Assembly (NCBI GenBank): GCA_013214975.1
Contig: JABSPR010000429.1
Span: forward strand, 1 to 5,762
Direction of reading: 5' to 3'
Length of the DNA stretch: 5,762 bases
From: Flavobacteriales bacterium
GTDB taxonomy: Bacteria > Bacteroidota > Bacteroidia > DT-38
In this document: positions 1 to 5,751 of the stretch, piece after piece
Layout: each line of letters opens with the position of its first letter
Numbering within the stretch: position 1 is the first letter of the stretch
Notes under the pieces: generated by a model
What the model saw: only the letters and a program-made list of their open reading frames with translations
Told to the model about the DNA's origin: nothing
Database searches by the model: none
Position numbers and translations under genes: made by a program

Positions 1-491
1 AAAGTGGAATTATTTACCATATCGTATTTTCTTTCTTGCCATTCTCCCCACCATAGTCCGCCTATATTCAGAGCTTCTGATACGAAATTTTTTTCTGGTC
101 CAATTGTCCCTCCCTGGGGTACTGCCGAAACGGTCGAAAAACCTCCTGTAGTCATTAATGCATTATAACCATCTGGAGTAGCTGTTGCATTAAGGCTCAT
201 GTTAGCTGATCCTCCGACCCATTTCCATGTCCAGTTCGACTGACCTCCAGGTCCTCCAGCAGATGATGGGTCAGATGTTTTGCTCCAGTCGGAAGATATA
301 AGGGATGCCTGAATTGTGAAATCATTTACACCATCATTATTTAAGTCTAAATCAAATGAAGAGTCTTGAATATTGGCATTCAAATTATTGTTTATTACTG
401 TCGCATTTATTGTCGATGAACTAGCAGCTACAGTAATTGCAGTAATAGAATATGCTTTTAATTGATCGCTTAGATGTTTGATTATTTTCAT
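1..491 (-). CDS. Exported protein with a calcium-loop-like motif, 3' end outside the window
   Basis: The frame is open from an ATG at 491 down to base 1, giving 163 residues with no stop, so the C-terminus is missing. The N-terminus (MKIIKHLSDQLKAYSITAIT) resembles a recurring type of Bacteroidota exported protein: a basic start, then 'LKAYS', a modest hydrophobic stretch to about residue 24, then a mature part holding a 'DLNNDGxxDF' loop. That loop is visible at residues 49-57 with acidic or amide residues at D49, N51, D53 and D57, the DxNxDGxxD pattern of dockerin or EF-hand-like calcium loops. The rest is rich in Gly, Ser, Asn and Trp (several W at 87-91 and 147-151), as in extracellular beta-rich proteins. 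The hydrophobic core is weak for a signal peptide. It starts 9 bases after the stop of the T9SS-tagged hydrolase, so co-transcription is likely. A C-terminal sorting domain may lie beyond the window. The function is unknown. Confidence 0.72.
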   Translation of the reverse strand, partial: MKIIKHLSDQLKAYSITAITVAASSSTINATVINNNLNANIQDSSFDLDLNNDGVNDFTIQASLISSDWSKTSDPSSAGGPGGQSNWTWKWVGGSANMSLNATATPDGYNALMTTGGFSTVSAVPQGGTIGPEKNFVSEALNIGGLWWGEWQERKYDMVNNST

Positions 492-500
492 AGGATTCAA

Positions 501-1640
501 TTATTTATTCTTTATGATTTTAAAAGAATTCCTTTCAGAGTCTGATACCACATTAATGAAATAAAGTCCGTCATTGTAATTCGAAACATCCAGGGTAATG
601 GAAGAAACAAACTGGTAATTATTTATATCCAAAACAGACCCGATCGAGTTGATTACTTGTACAACTACTTCTTGGAAAGAACTGCCAAGATCAATCGTTA
701 CATAATCTATGGCAGGATTTGGATAGGTTGTGATTGACGTCAAACTTTCGTTATCATTAATACTAGAAGTAAATGGTGGACAGGTTAATGCAGATGGAAT
801 TAGATCTGTTGTAAGATTAGGTAAGTAAGTAAAGCACCAATCGCTACTGTCTGCAGCACGAGTATATACGTGTCCTTCTTCTCCAGTGATAGCATATCCA
901 GGATCAGTTATCCTTCTATTATTTGCGTGTAACCAATTTATAGATGGTAAGAAGTTGTTATCGAATGCTGGTCCAAGTGTATTCATATTATCCGCATTGT
1001 TCGAGATAATAAAAAGGTAAGCATCTGTTGCTTTAAGGAAGTCAGAGCTTAAAGGGCCATACAAATGATGAGCTGTTTTACGAACATGCGCTCTTACCTT
1101 GCCAGGGTGCTCATCTAAGAATCTATCCATCGATCCTGTTCCTTCGTCTCCGCCTGTAGTATAAACGAACCCATTATATTCCATTCTAAAGGCAAGGCTA
1201 TTTAGATTAGCATCGGTTCCATAAAGTGTCGTATTTTTTACATTATAAATGAAGAAATTTACTCCGCTAATTTCGAATTTGTCTTCGTAGTTGAATGTCT
1301 GGTTGTCCCATTCAATAGTATTTATATCAATATACCCTTTGCTTACCAGTGAATCATATCCACCGTTATGGTCACCATGACCATGTGATTCTACTATATA
1401 GTCTAAATGGGTAATGCCATTGTTCTGGAAAAAAGGATAAACTACATCATTGAATTTGTTTTCAGTACCAGTATCTATCATCATAGTTTTGCCGTCTGGT
1501 AAAATTACAAGCGCTGCATCTCCGGATCCAACCGCGAAATTTATTATTTGAAGATCGGATGCCCTACCATGCAGTGGAGTGAGAATAGGTATTAAAAGTA
1601 TCCAAAAGGATAATGAAGTTTTAAATAAAAATTTCATCAT
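501..1640 (-). CDS. Exported ComEC-like MBL-fold metallohydrolase with T9SS sorting domain
   Basis: This 379-residue protein has three parts. Residues 1-27 are a signal peptide with a hydrophobic core at about 9-20 and probable cleavage after HGRA. Residues 30 to about 285 form a metallo-beta-lactamase fold of the ComEC/Rec2 C-terminal type. Visible markers are 'NFAVGSGDAALVILPDG' (34-50), 'MIDTG' (54-58), the metal site HGHGDH (H86, H88, D90, H91), 'TTGGDEG' (161-167), which matches the usual LTGD, and 'KTAHHLYGPLSSDFL' (188-202), which matches the usual KxxHHGSxxS. Residues from about 300 to 379 are a type A T9SS sorting domain: 'TYPNPAIDYVTIDL' near 305, 'NDGLYFINV' near 356, and a basic end. 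The metal ligands look intact, so it should be an active phosphodiesterase, nuclease or other hydrolase secreted or anchored at the cell surface; the substrate cannot be read. An ATG pair gives M1 or M2 as start. It is probably first in a two-gene operon. Confidence 0.9.
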   Translation of the reverse strand: MMKFLFKTSLSFWILLIPILTPLHGRASDLQIINFAVGSGDAALVILPDGKTMMIDTGTENKFNDVVYPFFQNNGITHLDYIVESHGHGDHNGGYDSLVSKGYIDINTIEWDNQTFNYEDKFEISGVNFFIYNVKNTTLYGTDANLNSLAFRMEYNGFVYTTGGDEGTGSMDRFLDEHPGKVRAHVRKTAHHLYGPLSSDFLKATDAYLFIISNNADNMNTLGPAFDNNFLPSINWLHANNRRITDPGYAITGEEGHVYTRAADSSDWCFTYLPNLTTDLIPSALTCPPFTSSINDNESLTSITTYPNPAIDYVTIDLGSSFQEVVVQVINSIGSVLDINNYQFVSSITLDVSNYNDGLYFINVVSDSERNSFKIIKNK

Positions 1641-1813
1641 ATAAAACGATTAATTATGCTAGGAATTAAATATTTAAGAAGATTAAATATAACACCTTAT
1701 GTGCAATAATTAATTCCCGGAAACATTATTGGAATGAATTTCTTCTTAAGGATAGGGTAGCTTATATTCGCATCATTATACTTCCATTCTACCAAACCAA
1801 TAACATTTATTAG
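1641..1813. promoter_or_regulatory. Divergent promoter region between the MBL hydrolase and the flavoenzyme
   Basis: This 173-base AT-rich spacer has no gene. It must hold the start signals for both flanking genes, which point away from each other. Weak -7-like boxes are present: TATATTCG at 1763-1770 on the plus strand (one mismatch to TAnnTTTG), and TATATTTA on the minus strand at 1691-1684 (one mismatch). Neither has a well-spaced upstream TTG. A 9-base inverted repeat, TTAAGAAGA (1674-1682) with TCTTCTTAA (1741-1749), could be an operator or chance. Neither gene shows a Shine-Dalgarno sequence, as is common in Bacteroidota. Confidence 0.35.
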
Positions 1814-3517
1814 ATGAGAAACTTAATCAAACTATCGGCTTTATTATTAGCTACTTTAATCATGTCTTGTTCTTCACAAGAGAAAGAAGGCAGTCAAACT
1901 GAGTCATCGGTAGATTTTGATGTGATAGTAATTGGGGCAGGAGCTGCGGGAATGTATACTGCATTGCATTTAGATAAAAACGGAATGAATGTTAAAGTAT
2001 TAGAGGCATCTTCAACACATGGCGGTAGAGCTCAATTTAACAATAATTTCTGCGAAGGGTTTTTAGCAATAGGACCAGAAGAAGTATATCCTTCGAGAGA
2101 CTTTCCAATTCCAATGAGAACTAAGGCAATGACTAAGTTTAGAGAAATTGCTATTGAAGAGGGCAAAGATCCTGAAAGGTTGGATATTAAAGGGGATAAG
2201 GTAATGTACGAAGGAGCAGTTTTTGCACATTTACCGGATAGTGGCACACAACTTATTGATATCTACAGAGATATCTATATGTGGGATTCTACATTGCTTC
2301 ATCCTTTTGAAATTGGTGAAGAGTATTACTTCCGTTTTTTCGATGATCCGAGAACAGATTTGGGAGACTGGCCTTATCCTCATCACAATAATTATCACAA
2401 TATCGACTACCACATGGGTTTGGAAAATATTGTGTACTTAAAAGAGGGTAAGCCTGTAAATGCACTTGAGGATGATACTTATTTAAAAGCGCTGAAAGCT
2501 ATTCATGCAATTGGAGATTATGACGGTCCGGATACAACTAAGTCTGCAGCCTTGTTTGCTCAAGCTGGCATTAAGGAAGGAGATTTAATATGGACAATTG
2601 TGGAAGACTTAATGGCAGCTGGGACTTCAGCTAGTTCATTAAATCACATGTATACTTCGAAATATCCTGAGATTAAAGGGGAAGAAGAAGAAGAAGAAGA
2701 AGAAAGGGAAGAAGGACATTATTATGAAGATCCAGGAGGGAATGTTTTTTTAGTTGACGTTCCTTATAAATCATTTTTGGATACTCTTTATTTCCAACCA
2801 CTACATGATAAAGGATTAATCAAGTACGATGCACCAGTTGTTAAAGTTGATTATACCAATGATGTTATTGTTGTTACGGATGAAAATGGCGAGACATACA
2901 CAACTAATCGTGTTGTAAGTACTGTTTCTTCCGATGTATTAAAAAGTGAGATAATTGATTTCGTTCCGAACTTACCTGCTGATAAAGTTAAGGCTTACAA
3001 TAAAATGACTTTGGATGTTGGATTTAGAATGTACCTTAAATTCAAAGAGCCAATTTGGGAAAAAGATGATATCGTTGAGATATTAGGAGCAGGACTTTCA
3101 ACTAGATGTTGGGTTCCTAATAAATACAGAGGAGAAGGTGTTAATGATCCTAATGTATTACAGTGCTACATAATGGGAGAACGAGCGGAAGATTTAATTG
3201 CAAAAGATGAACGGGCAGAAGAAGTTGTAGTAAAAGAGTTAGATGCAATATTCGGAGGCACTACGGCTACGGATAACTTCATCGAGGCATTCTATATGAA
3301 CTATGAAATGGATCCATATATCAAAGGGATTTACTCATACGGTTCTTCTAAGGGCTGGTATAATGAAGAGGGTGTAGGAGCAGATGAAATCTTAGCTAAG
3401 TCGGTAGATAATAAATTATTCTTTGCAGGTGAAGCTACGTGGAGTAGTACAGTAGTAGGAGCAATGCGAAGTGGATTGGCTTCTGCTGAAGAGATATTAG
3501 AGTTGGATAAAGAGTAA
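1814..3517 (+). CDS. Lipoprotein FAD-dependent amine oxidase-like oxidoreductase
   Basis: This 567-residue protein starts with a lipoprotein signal peptide (hydrophobic 5-17, lipobox LIMSC with the lipidated C19), then a Ser/Glu linker. The flavin-binding Rossmann motif is 'VIVIGAGAAGMYTAL' (37-51; GAGAAG at 41-46), followed by the ribose-binding acid E64 and 'HGGRA' (69-73). The C-terminal flavin-contact motif is 'LFFAGEAT' (535-542) with 'TVVGAMRSGLASAEEIL' after it. This order is that of the flavin monoamine oxidase/phytoene desaturase superfamily, which oxidises amines, amino acids or related substrates. The substrate cannot be told from sequence. Oddities are a GGRAQ motif where relatives usually have GGRxR, a run of eight Glu (290-297), and a Sec-type lipobox rather than a twin-arginine signal on a flavoenzyme. 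It likely sits in the periplasm or on the cell surface. The gene converges on a carbonic anhydrase gene 6 bases away and appears monocistronic. Confidence 0.87.
   Translation: MRNLIKLSALLLATLIMSCSSQEKEGSQTESSVDFDVIVIGAGAAGMYTALHLDKNGMNVKVLEASSTHGGRAQFNNNFCEGFLAIGPEEVYPSRDFPIPMRTKAMTKFREIAIEEGKDPERLDIKGDKVMYEGAVFAHLPDSGTQLIDIYRDIYMWDSTLLHPFEIGEEYYFRFFDDPRTDLGDWPYPHHNNYHNIDYHMGLENIVYLKEGKPVNALEDDTYLKALKAIHAIGDYDGPDTTKSAALFAQAGIKEGDLIWTIVEDLMAAGTSASSLNHMYTSKYPEIKGEEEEEEEEREEGHYYEDPGGNVFLVDVPYKSFLDTLYFQPLHDKGLIKYDAPVVKVDYTNDVIVVTDENGETYTTNRVVSTVSSDVLKSEIIDFVPNLPADKVKAYNKMTLDVGFRMYLKFKEPIWEKDDIVEILGAGLSTRCWVPNKYRGEGVNDPNVLQCYIMGERAEDLIAKDERAEEVVVKELDAIFGGTTATDNFIEAFYMNYEMDPYIKGIYSYGSSKGWYNEEGVGADEILAKSVDNKLFFAGEATWSSTVVGAMRSGLASAEEILELDKE
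2681..2704 (+). repeat. (GAA)8 trinucleotide microsatellite inside the flavoenzyme gene
   Basis: Eight perfect tandem GAA units lie exactly in codon register (codons 290-297), giving eight Glu; after one AGG (Arg) two further GAA codons follow. Because the unit is three bases, slippage would change the length of the acidic run without breaking the frame. It probably sits in a surface loop or linker between the substrate domain and the second half of the enzyme. Confidence 0.9.
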
Positions 3518-3539
3518 GCTTTATTATATAAAGCTTACT
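3513..3539. terminator. Bidirectional palindromic terminator spanning both stop codons
   Basis: An 11-base arm AGTAAGCTTTA (3513-3523) is matched perfectly by TAAAGCTTACT (3529-3539) around a five-base centre TTATA. A further T-A pair can reduce the loop to three bases. It sits precisely where the plus-strand flavoenzyme gene (stop 3515-3517) and the minus-strand carbonic anhydrase gene (stop 3526-3524) meet. The left arm holds one stop and the centre holds the other. The stem is AT-rich and the T tracts beyond it are weak on both strands, so termination efficiency is uncertain. Position and perfect symmetry are the main evidence. Confidence 0.7.
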
Positions 3540-4135
3540 TCTCCAGTTTCTACAGAATAAATAGCACCGACTATTTTAATCTCACCATTTGATTCCATTT
3601 CAGCCAAAATAGGACTTTCTTTTCTTATGTTCTGAATTGATTCGAGTACATTTTGTTCTGCAACCTTTTCAACAAACCCTGCATCATCTGAAGACAAACT
3701 TTGCTTAATAGTACTAATAGCTGGTTTTATTTTAGAAAGAAGCGCCGTGATATTTCCTAACTCAACCTCTTTGCAAGCCGATGTTACTGCGCCACATTTA
3801 GTATGTCCTAAAACTACGATTACTTTAGAGCCAGCTACCTTGCAGCCATACTCTATAGATCCAAGGATGTCGACATTAACAATGTTTCCAGCAACACGAG
3901 CGCTGAATACATCTCCAATACCTTGATCAAATACGATCTCCGATGGTACGCGTGAATCAATACAACTTAATACCACGGCAAATGGAAATTGACCAGTGCT
4001 TGTTTCTTTAATTTGCGTAGACAAATCACGACTAGTCATTGCTGAAGTAACAAATCTTTTGTTTCCTTCTACTAATATATTTAGTGCTCTATCTGGTGTA
4101 AGTGCAGTTTGGGAATCTTTTGTTTGAGTTGTCAT
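3524..4135 (-). CDS. Beta-class carbonic anhydrase
   Basis: This 203-residue enzyme interconverts CO2 and bicarbonate using zinc. All hallmark residues of the beta class are present: 'LSCIDSRVPSE' (56-66) with zinc ligand C58 and the D60-R62 dyad, and 'LGHTKCGAV' (109-117) with zinc ligands H111 and C114. 'FSARVAGNIV' (77-86) and 'GSIEYG' (92-97) are also typical of the family. The N-terminal helix region 'TPDRALNILVEGNKRFV' is the usual start. There is no signal peptide, so it is cytoplasmic, and the length is normal for a bacterial beta enzyme. Likely roles are bicarbonate supply for carboxylases and pH balance. A perfect TAnnTTTG box 25 bases upstream of the ATG suggests its own promoter, although a Cys-rich exported protein gene lies upstream on the same strand. 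Its stop lies inside the shared terminator palindrome. Confidence 0.96.
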   Translation of the reverse strand: MTTQTKDSQTALTPDRALNILVEGNKRFVTSAMTSRDLSTQIKETSTGQFPFAVVLSCIDSRVPSEIVFDQGIGDVFSARVAGNIVNVDILGSIEYGCKVAGSKVIVVLGHTKCGAVTSACKEVELGNITALLSKIKPAISTIKQSLSSDDAGFVEKVAEQNVLESIQNIRKESPILAEMESNGEIKIVGAIYSVETGEVSFI

Positions 4136-4159
4136 ATTATTGTTTTAGCGATTGTGTTG

Positions 4160-4167
4160 CAAATATA
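4160..4167 (-). promoter_or_regulatory. Bacteroidota-type -7 box upstream of the carbonic anhydrase gene
   Basis: On the minus strand the bases read TATATTTG, a perfect match to the Bacteroidota -7 consensus TAnnTTTG, 24 bases before the ATG at 4135. No exact TTG stands 17-23 bases upstream; a TTTA about 18 bases away is the closest. The site lies in the 69-base gap after the Cys-rich protein gene. Confidence 0.45.
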
Positions 4168-4204
4168 AAATAGAGTACGGTTTATTAAATAATAATGATT
4201 CAAA

Positions 4205-4849
4205 TTATTGTTCTATAATTTGAATTGAAATGTTATACTTCTTTCTAACCGAAATTTTGTTTGTCTTTATTTTCGGACTAATACCGATAATCTCAAATTT
4301 AATATTGTCAATTGTTACTTCAGTTTCAAATCGCGTATTTGTGTTTAGGATAAACGCTTTCTGTGTTCCTTGTTTTTTTCTTAAGAGAAATCTTGCTTCT
4401 GCATTACCAGCCCATTTACACTTCGCGTCAACCGGGCATCGTGAATCGCTAATTATAGAATCTATTTGTAAAGAGTAACTATTATCAAAAAAGTGCGATG
4501 CCTTTTTAAATTTTACTTCGATGGTATCTGTCTTTTTTTGATAGACACTTAGTCCTTGAGGTTTAATAGAAGACGTATCGTTGTAGTTTTGCAGTTGTCT
4601 CAATAGCCTGTCATCAAAGTAAATTTCGTTGCAATTACAACAAGGGCTTAAGCAACTCATGAAAGATCCTTTTTCGTCGTATTGGTGACTGCATGGAATT
4701 CCGCAAGGAGGTCTGTTGTCCTGTATTTCTTCAATAAGTCTAATTGGGTCTTGTAAAGGGATTACGGTAGACGAACTGTCTTGCCCGATTGAAATTAATG
4801 GGTTTATTGAGATTAGGATAAGTGCTATAAAGAGAATCTCGTTTCTCAT
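4205..4849 (-). CDS. Exported cysteine-rich protein of unknown function
   Basis: This is a 214-residue protein that I cannot assign to a named family. Residues 1-22 form a clear signal peptide (MRNEILFIALILISINPLIS) with likely cleavage before Q23. The mature part starts with a Cys-rich block, 'CGIPC' (49-53) and 'CLSPCCNC' (66-73), holding C49, C53, C66, C70, C71 and C73, enough for disulfides or metal binding. The second half is probably a small beta domain with 'DSRCPVDAKCKWAGNAEARF' at 135-154. An SRCPxxxxCxWAGxA pattern recurs in small exported domains of uncharacterised bacterial proteins, here with C138 and C144. The last 60 residues alternate hydrophobic and polar residues as in beta strands, and there is no T9SS tag or lipobox, so it is probably periplasmic. 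A possible promoter (TTG, 16-base spacer, TAACTTTA) lies just upstream. The next gene on the strand, carbonic anhydrase, is 69 bases away. Confidence 0.8.
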   Translation of the reverse strand: MRNEILFIALILISINPLISIGQDSSSTVIPLQDPIRLIEEIQDNRPPCGIPCSHQYDEKGSFMSCLSPCCNCNEIYFDDRLLRQLQNYNDTSSIKPQGLSVYQKKTDTIEVKFKKASHFFDNSYSLQIDSIISDSRCPVDAKCKWAGNAEARFLLRKKQGTQKAFILNTNTRFETEVTIDNIKFEIIGISPKIKTNKISVRKKYNISIQIIEQ

Positions 4850-4860
4850 ATTTTGGAATC

Positions 4861-4887
4861 TAAAGTTATGTTTATTACAGGATGCAA
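4861..4887 (-). promoter_or_regulatory. Possible promoter for the Cys-rich exported protein gene
   Basis: On the minus strand a TTG (4887-4885), a 16-base spacer and TAACTTTA (4868-4861, one mismatch to TAnnTTTG) precede the ATG at 4849. The resulting leader would be only a few bases long, so this is a weak call. Confidence 0.25.
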
Positions 4888-4952
4888 TTACGGAGCCAAT
4901 TCCATAAAGCTTTCATATCACCATTATTTGTACTTCCTTTAATATTCAATAA

Positions 4953-4959
4953 AGAAGGA
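4953..4959 (+). promoter_or_regulatory. Shine-Dalgarno-like site before the acetyltransferase gene
   Basis: AGAAGGA lies only two bases before the ATG at 4962, a shorter gap than is usual. It is the one clear purine-rich Shine-Dalgarno-like site in a window whose other genes lack one. The bases TTCCTTTA at 4934-4941 could partly pair with this stretch through an imperfect hairpin, which might lower access to the site. Confidence 0.35.
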
Positions 4960-4961
4960 AA

Positions 4962-5423
4962 ATGAAACAAACGATTATTTGGCAAGCAAAAGACTTTAAA
5001 GAATTATCTGTTGATGAATATTTTGAAATTCTTTTTCTTCGATCAGAAGTTTTTGTTTTAGAACAAGTATGTCCTTATCAAGATGTGGATAGTAAAGAGC
5101 CACATGCAATTCATTTATTTGGAACGAATGAGGCAGGACTGGTAGTCGCTGTTATGCGAATATTACCACGTGGTGTTTCTTATGAGGAGGTATCACTTGG
5201 TAGATTAGCTGTTAAAAAAGAATACAGACAACAAGGTATAGGCAATGCTCTTATGGTTGAAGCACTAAAAGTGATTCAGTCTAAACTTGGCGACCAGTCT
5301 GTTCGTATTTCAGCGCAGCAATATTTGAAAAATTATTACAAGAAACACGGCTTTAAACAGGTGGGTGTTATGTATCTGGAGGACGATCAGCCTCATATTG
5401 AAATGATTAAAGAAAATAGTTAA
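4962..5423 (+). CDS. elaA: ElaA-type GNAT N-acetyltransferase
   Basis: This 153-residue protein matches E. coli ElaA in length and motif order. 'LRSEVFVLEQVCPYQDVD' (26-43) parallels ElaA's LRxxVFVVEQxCPYQDID. 'SLGRLAVKKEYRQQGIG' (78-94) holds the acetyl-CoA pyrophosphate loop R/QxxGxG of GNAT enzymes. 'SAQQYLKNYYKKHGF' (117-131) matches the conserved AQxxLxxFYxxxGF, and 'YLEDDQPHIEM' (138-148) matches the ElaA ending YEEDGIPHIxM. It should transfer an acetyl group from acetyl-CoA to an amine. The physiological acceptor of ElaA proteins is not firmly known. There is no signal peptide, so it is cytoplasmic. It diverges from the Cys-rich exported protein gene and is followed 58 bases later by the M16 gene, which has its own -7 box, so the two need not be one operon. 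Confidence 0.92.
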   Translation: MKQTIIWQAKDFKELSVDEYFEILFLRSEVFVLEQVCPYQDVDSKEPHAIHLFGTNEAGLVVAVMRILPRGVSYEEVSLGRLAVKKEYRQQGIGNALMVEALKVIQSKLGDQSVRISAQQYLKNYYKKHGFKQVGVMYLEDDQPHIEMIKENS

Positions 5424-5456
5424 CAGTCAGGTATTCAACTAGAATAATCTTTTGTT

Positions 5457-5464
5457 TACTTTTG
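5457..5464 (+). promoter_or_regulatory. Bacteroidota-type -7 box before the M16 peptidase gene
   Basis: TACTTTTG is a perfect match to TAnnTTTG and ends 17 bases before the ATG at 5482, leaving a short leader. No exact TTG is found at the right distance; TTC at 5434-5436, 20 bases upstream, is the nearest candidate. It supports independent transcription of the peptidase gene. Confidence 0.45.
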
Positions 5465-5481
5465 CCGCCTAAACTATCAGC

Positions 5482-5751
5482 ATGAGATCATACCAAAGAG
5501 TTTTCCTAACGGTTGTTGCCGTATTTATTGCAAATGTATTATTCGCAAAAGAGTACAAGTTCGACACCGTACCTAGCGATCCTCTTAAAACAAGAATCTA
5601 TGAGTTAGAGAATGGATTAAAAGTGTACTTGTCTGATAATAAGGATGCTCCAACTATTCAGACATACATTGGTATTGCTAGTGGTTCTAAAAACACAGTA
5701 TTATTTTTTCCAAAATTCTCATCATTAACTTTTTGCTGTAATTTTCCATAA
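5482..5751 (+). CDS. Broken N-terminal fragment of an exported M16 zinc peptidase
   Basis: The frame gives 89 residues, but only the first ~71 belong to the family. Residues 1-22 are a signal peptide (hydrophobic 8-20, cleavage after LFA). Then comes the start of an M16 (insulinase/pitrilysin-type) peptidase domain: 'YELENGLKVYLSDNKDAPTI' (40-59) and 'TYIGIASGSKN' (61-71), matching the usual 'LxNGLxVxLxxxxxxPxxQTYIxxxAGSKNDP'. Relatives continue with a DPxxxTGLAHYLEHM stretch carrying the HxxEH zinc site within about 10-15 residues and reach several hundred residues or more. Here the sequence changes abruptly after N71 to an unrelated tail, 'TVLFFPKFSSLTFCCNFP', and a stop at 5749. The two other plus frames past 5694 do not restore the motif, so this is not a simple frameshift. 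No catalytic residue is present and the fragment cannot be active. The cause may be a rearrangement, an insertion or a misassembly at the piece's end. Confidence 0.78.
   Translation: MRSYQRVFLTVVAVFIANVLFAKEYKFDTVPSDPLKTRIYELENGLKVYLSDNKDAPTIQTYIGIASGSKNTVLFFPKFSSLTFCCNFP

Noticed and set aside
1650..1717. Short AT-rich inverted repeats such as GGAATTAA (1662-1669) with TTAATTCC (1710-1717)
   Set aside because: Eight-base matches in a strongly AT-rich spacer with a 40-base gap are expected by chance.
2032..2441. Three open frames of 60-72 residues overlapping the flavoenzyme gene on both strands
   Set aside because: They lie wholly inside a well-supported gene, have no start signals or recognisable domains, and are frame shadows.
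4230..4478. Plus-strand open frame of 82 residues opposite the Cys-rich protein gene
   Set aside because: It is antisense to a gene with a clear signal peptide and patterned cysteines; its hydrophobic composition is a by-product of the complementary strand.
4716..4907. Plus-strand open frame of 63 residues across the start of the Cys-rich protein gene
   Set aside because: It mostly overlaps the signal peptide coding region in antisense and has no promoter or ribosome site of its own.
5424..5481. Possible terminator or small RNA between the acetyltransferase and M16 genes
   Set aside because: No stem with a following T tract is visible in the 58 bases; the only supported element is the -7 box.
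5692..5751. Reading the M16 gene as a complete short protein of 89 residues
   Set aside because: The first 71 residues match the start of a much longer peptidase, and the last 18 do not resemble the family; a natural miniature form is less likely than a break.
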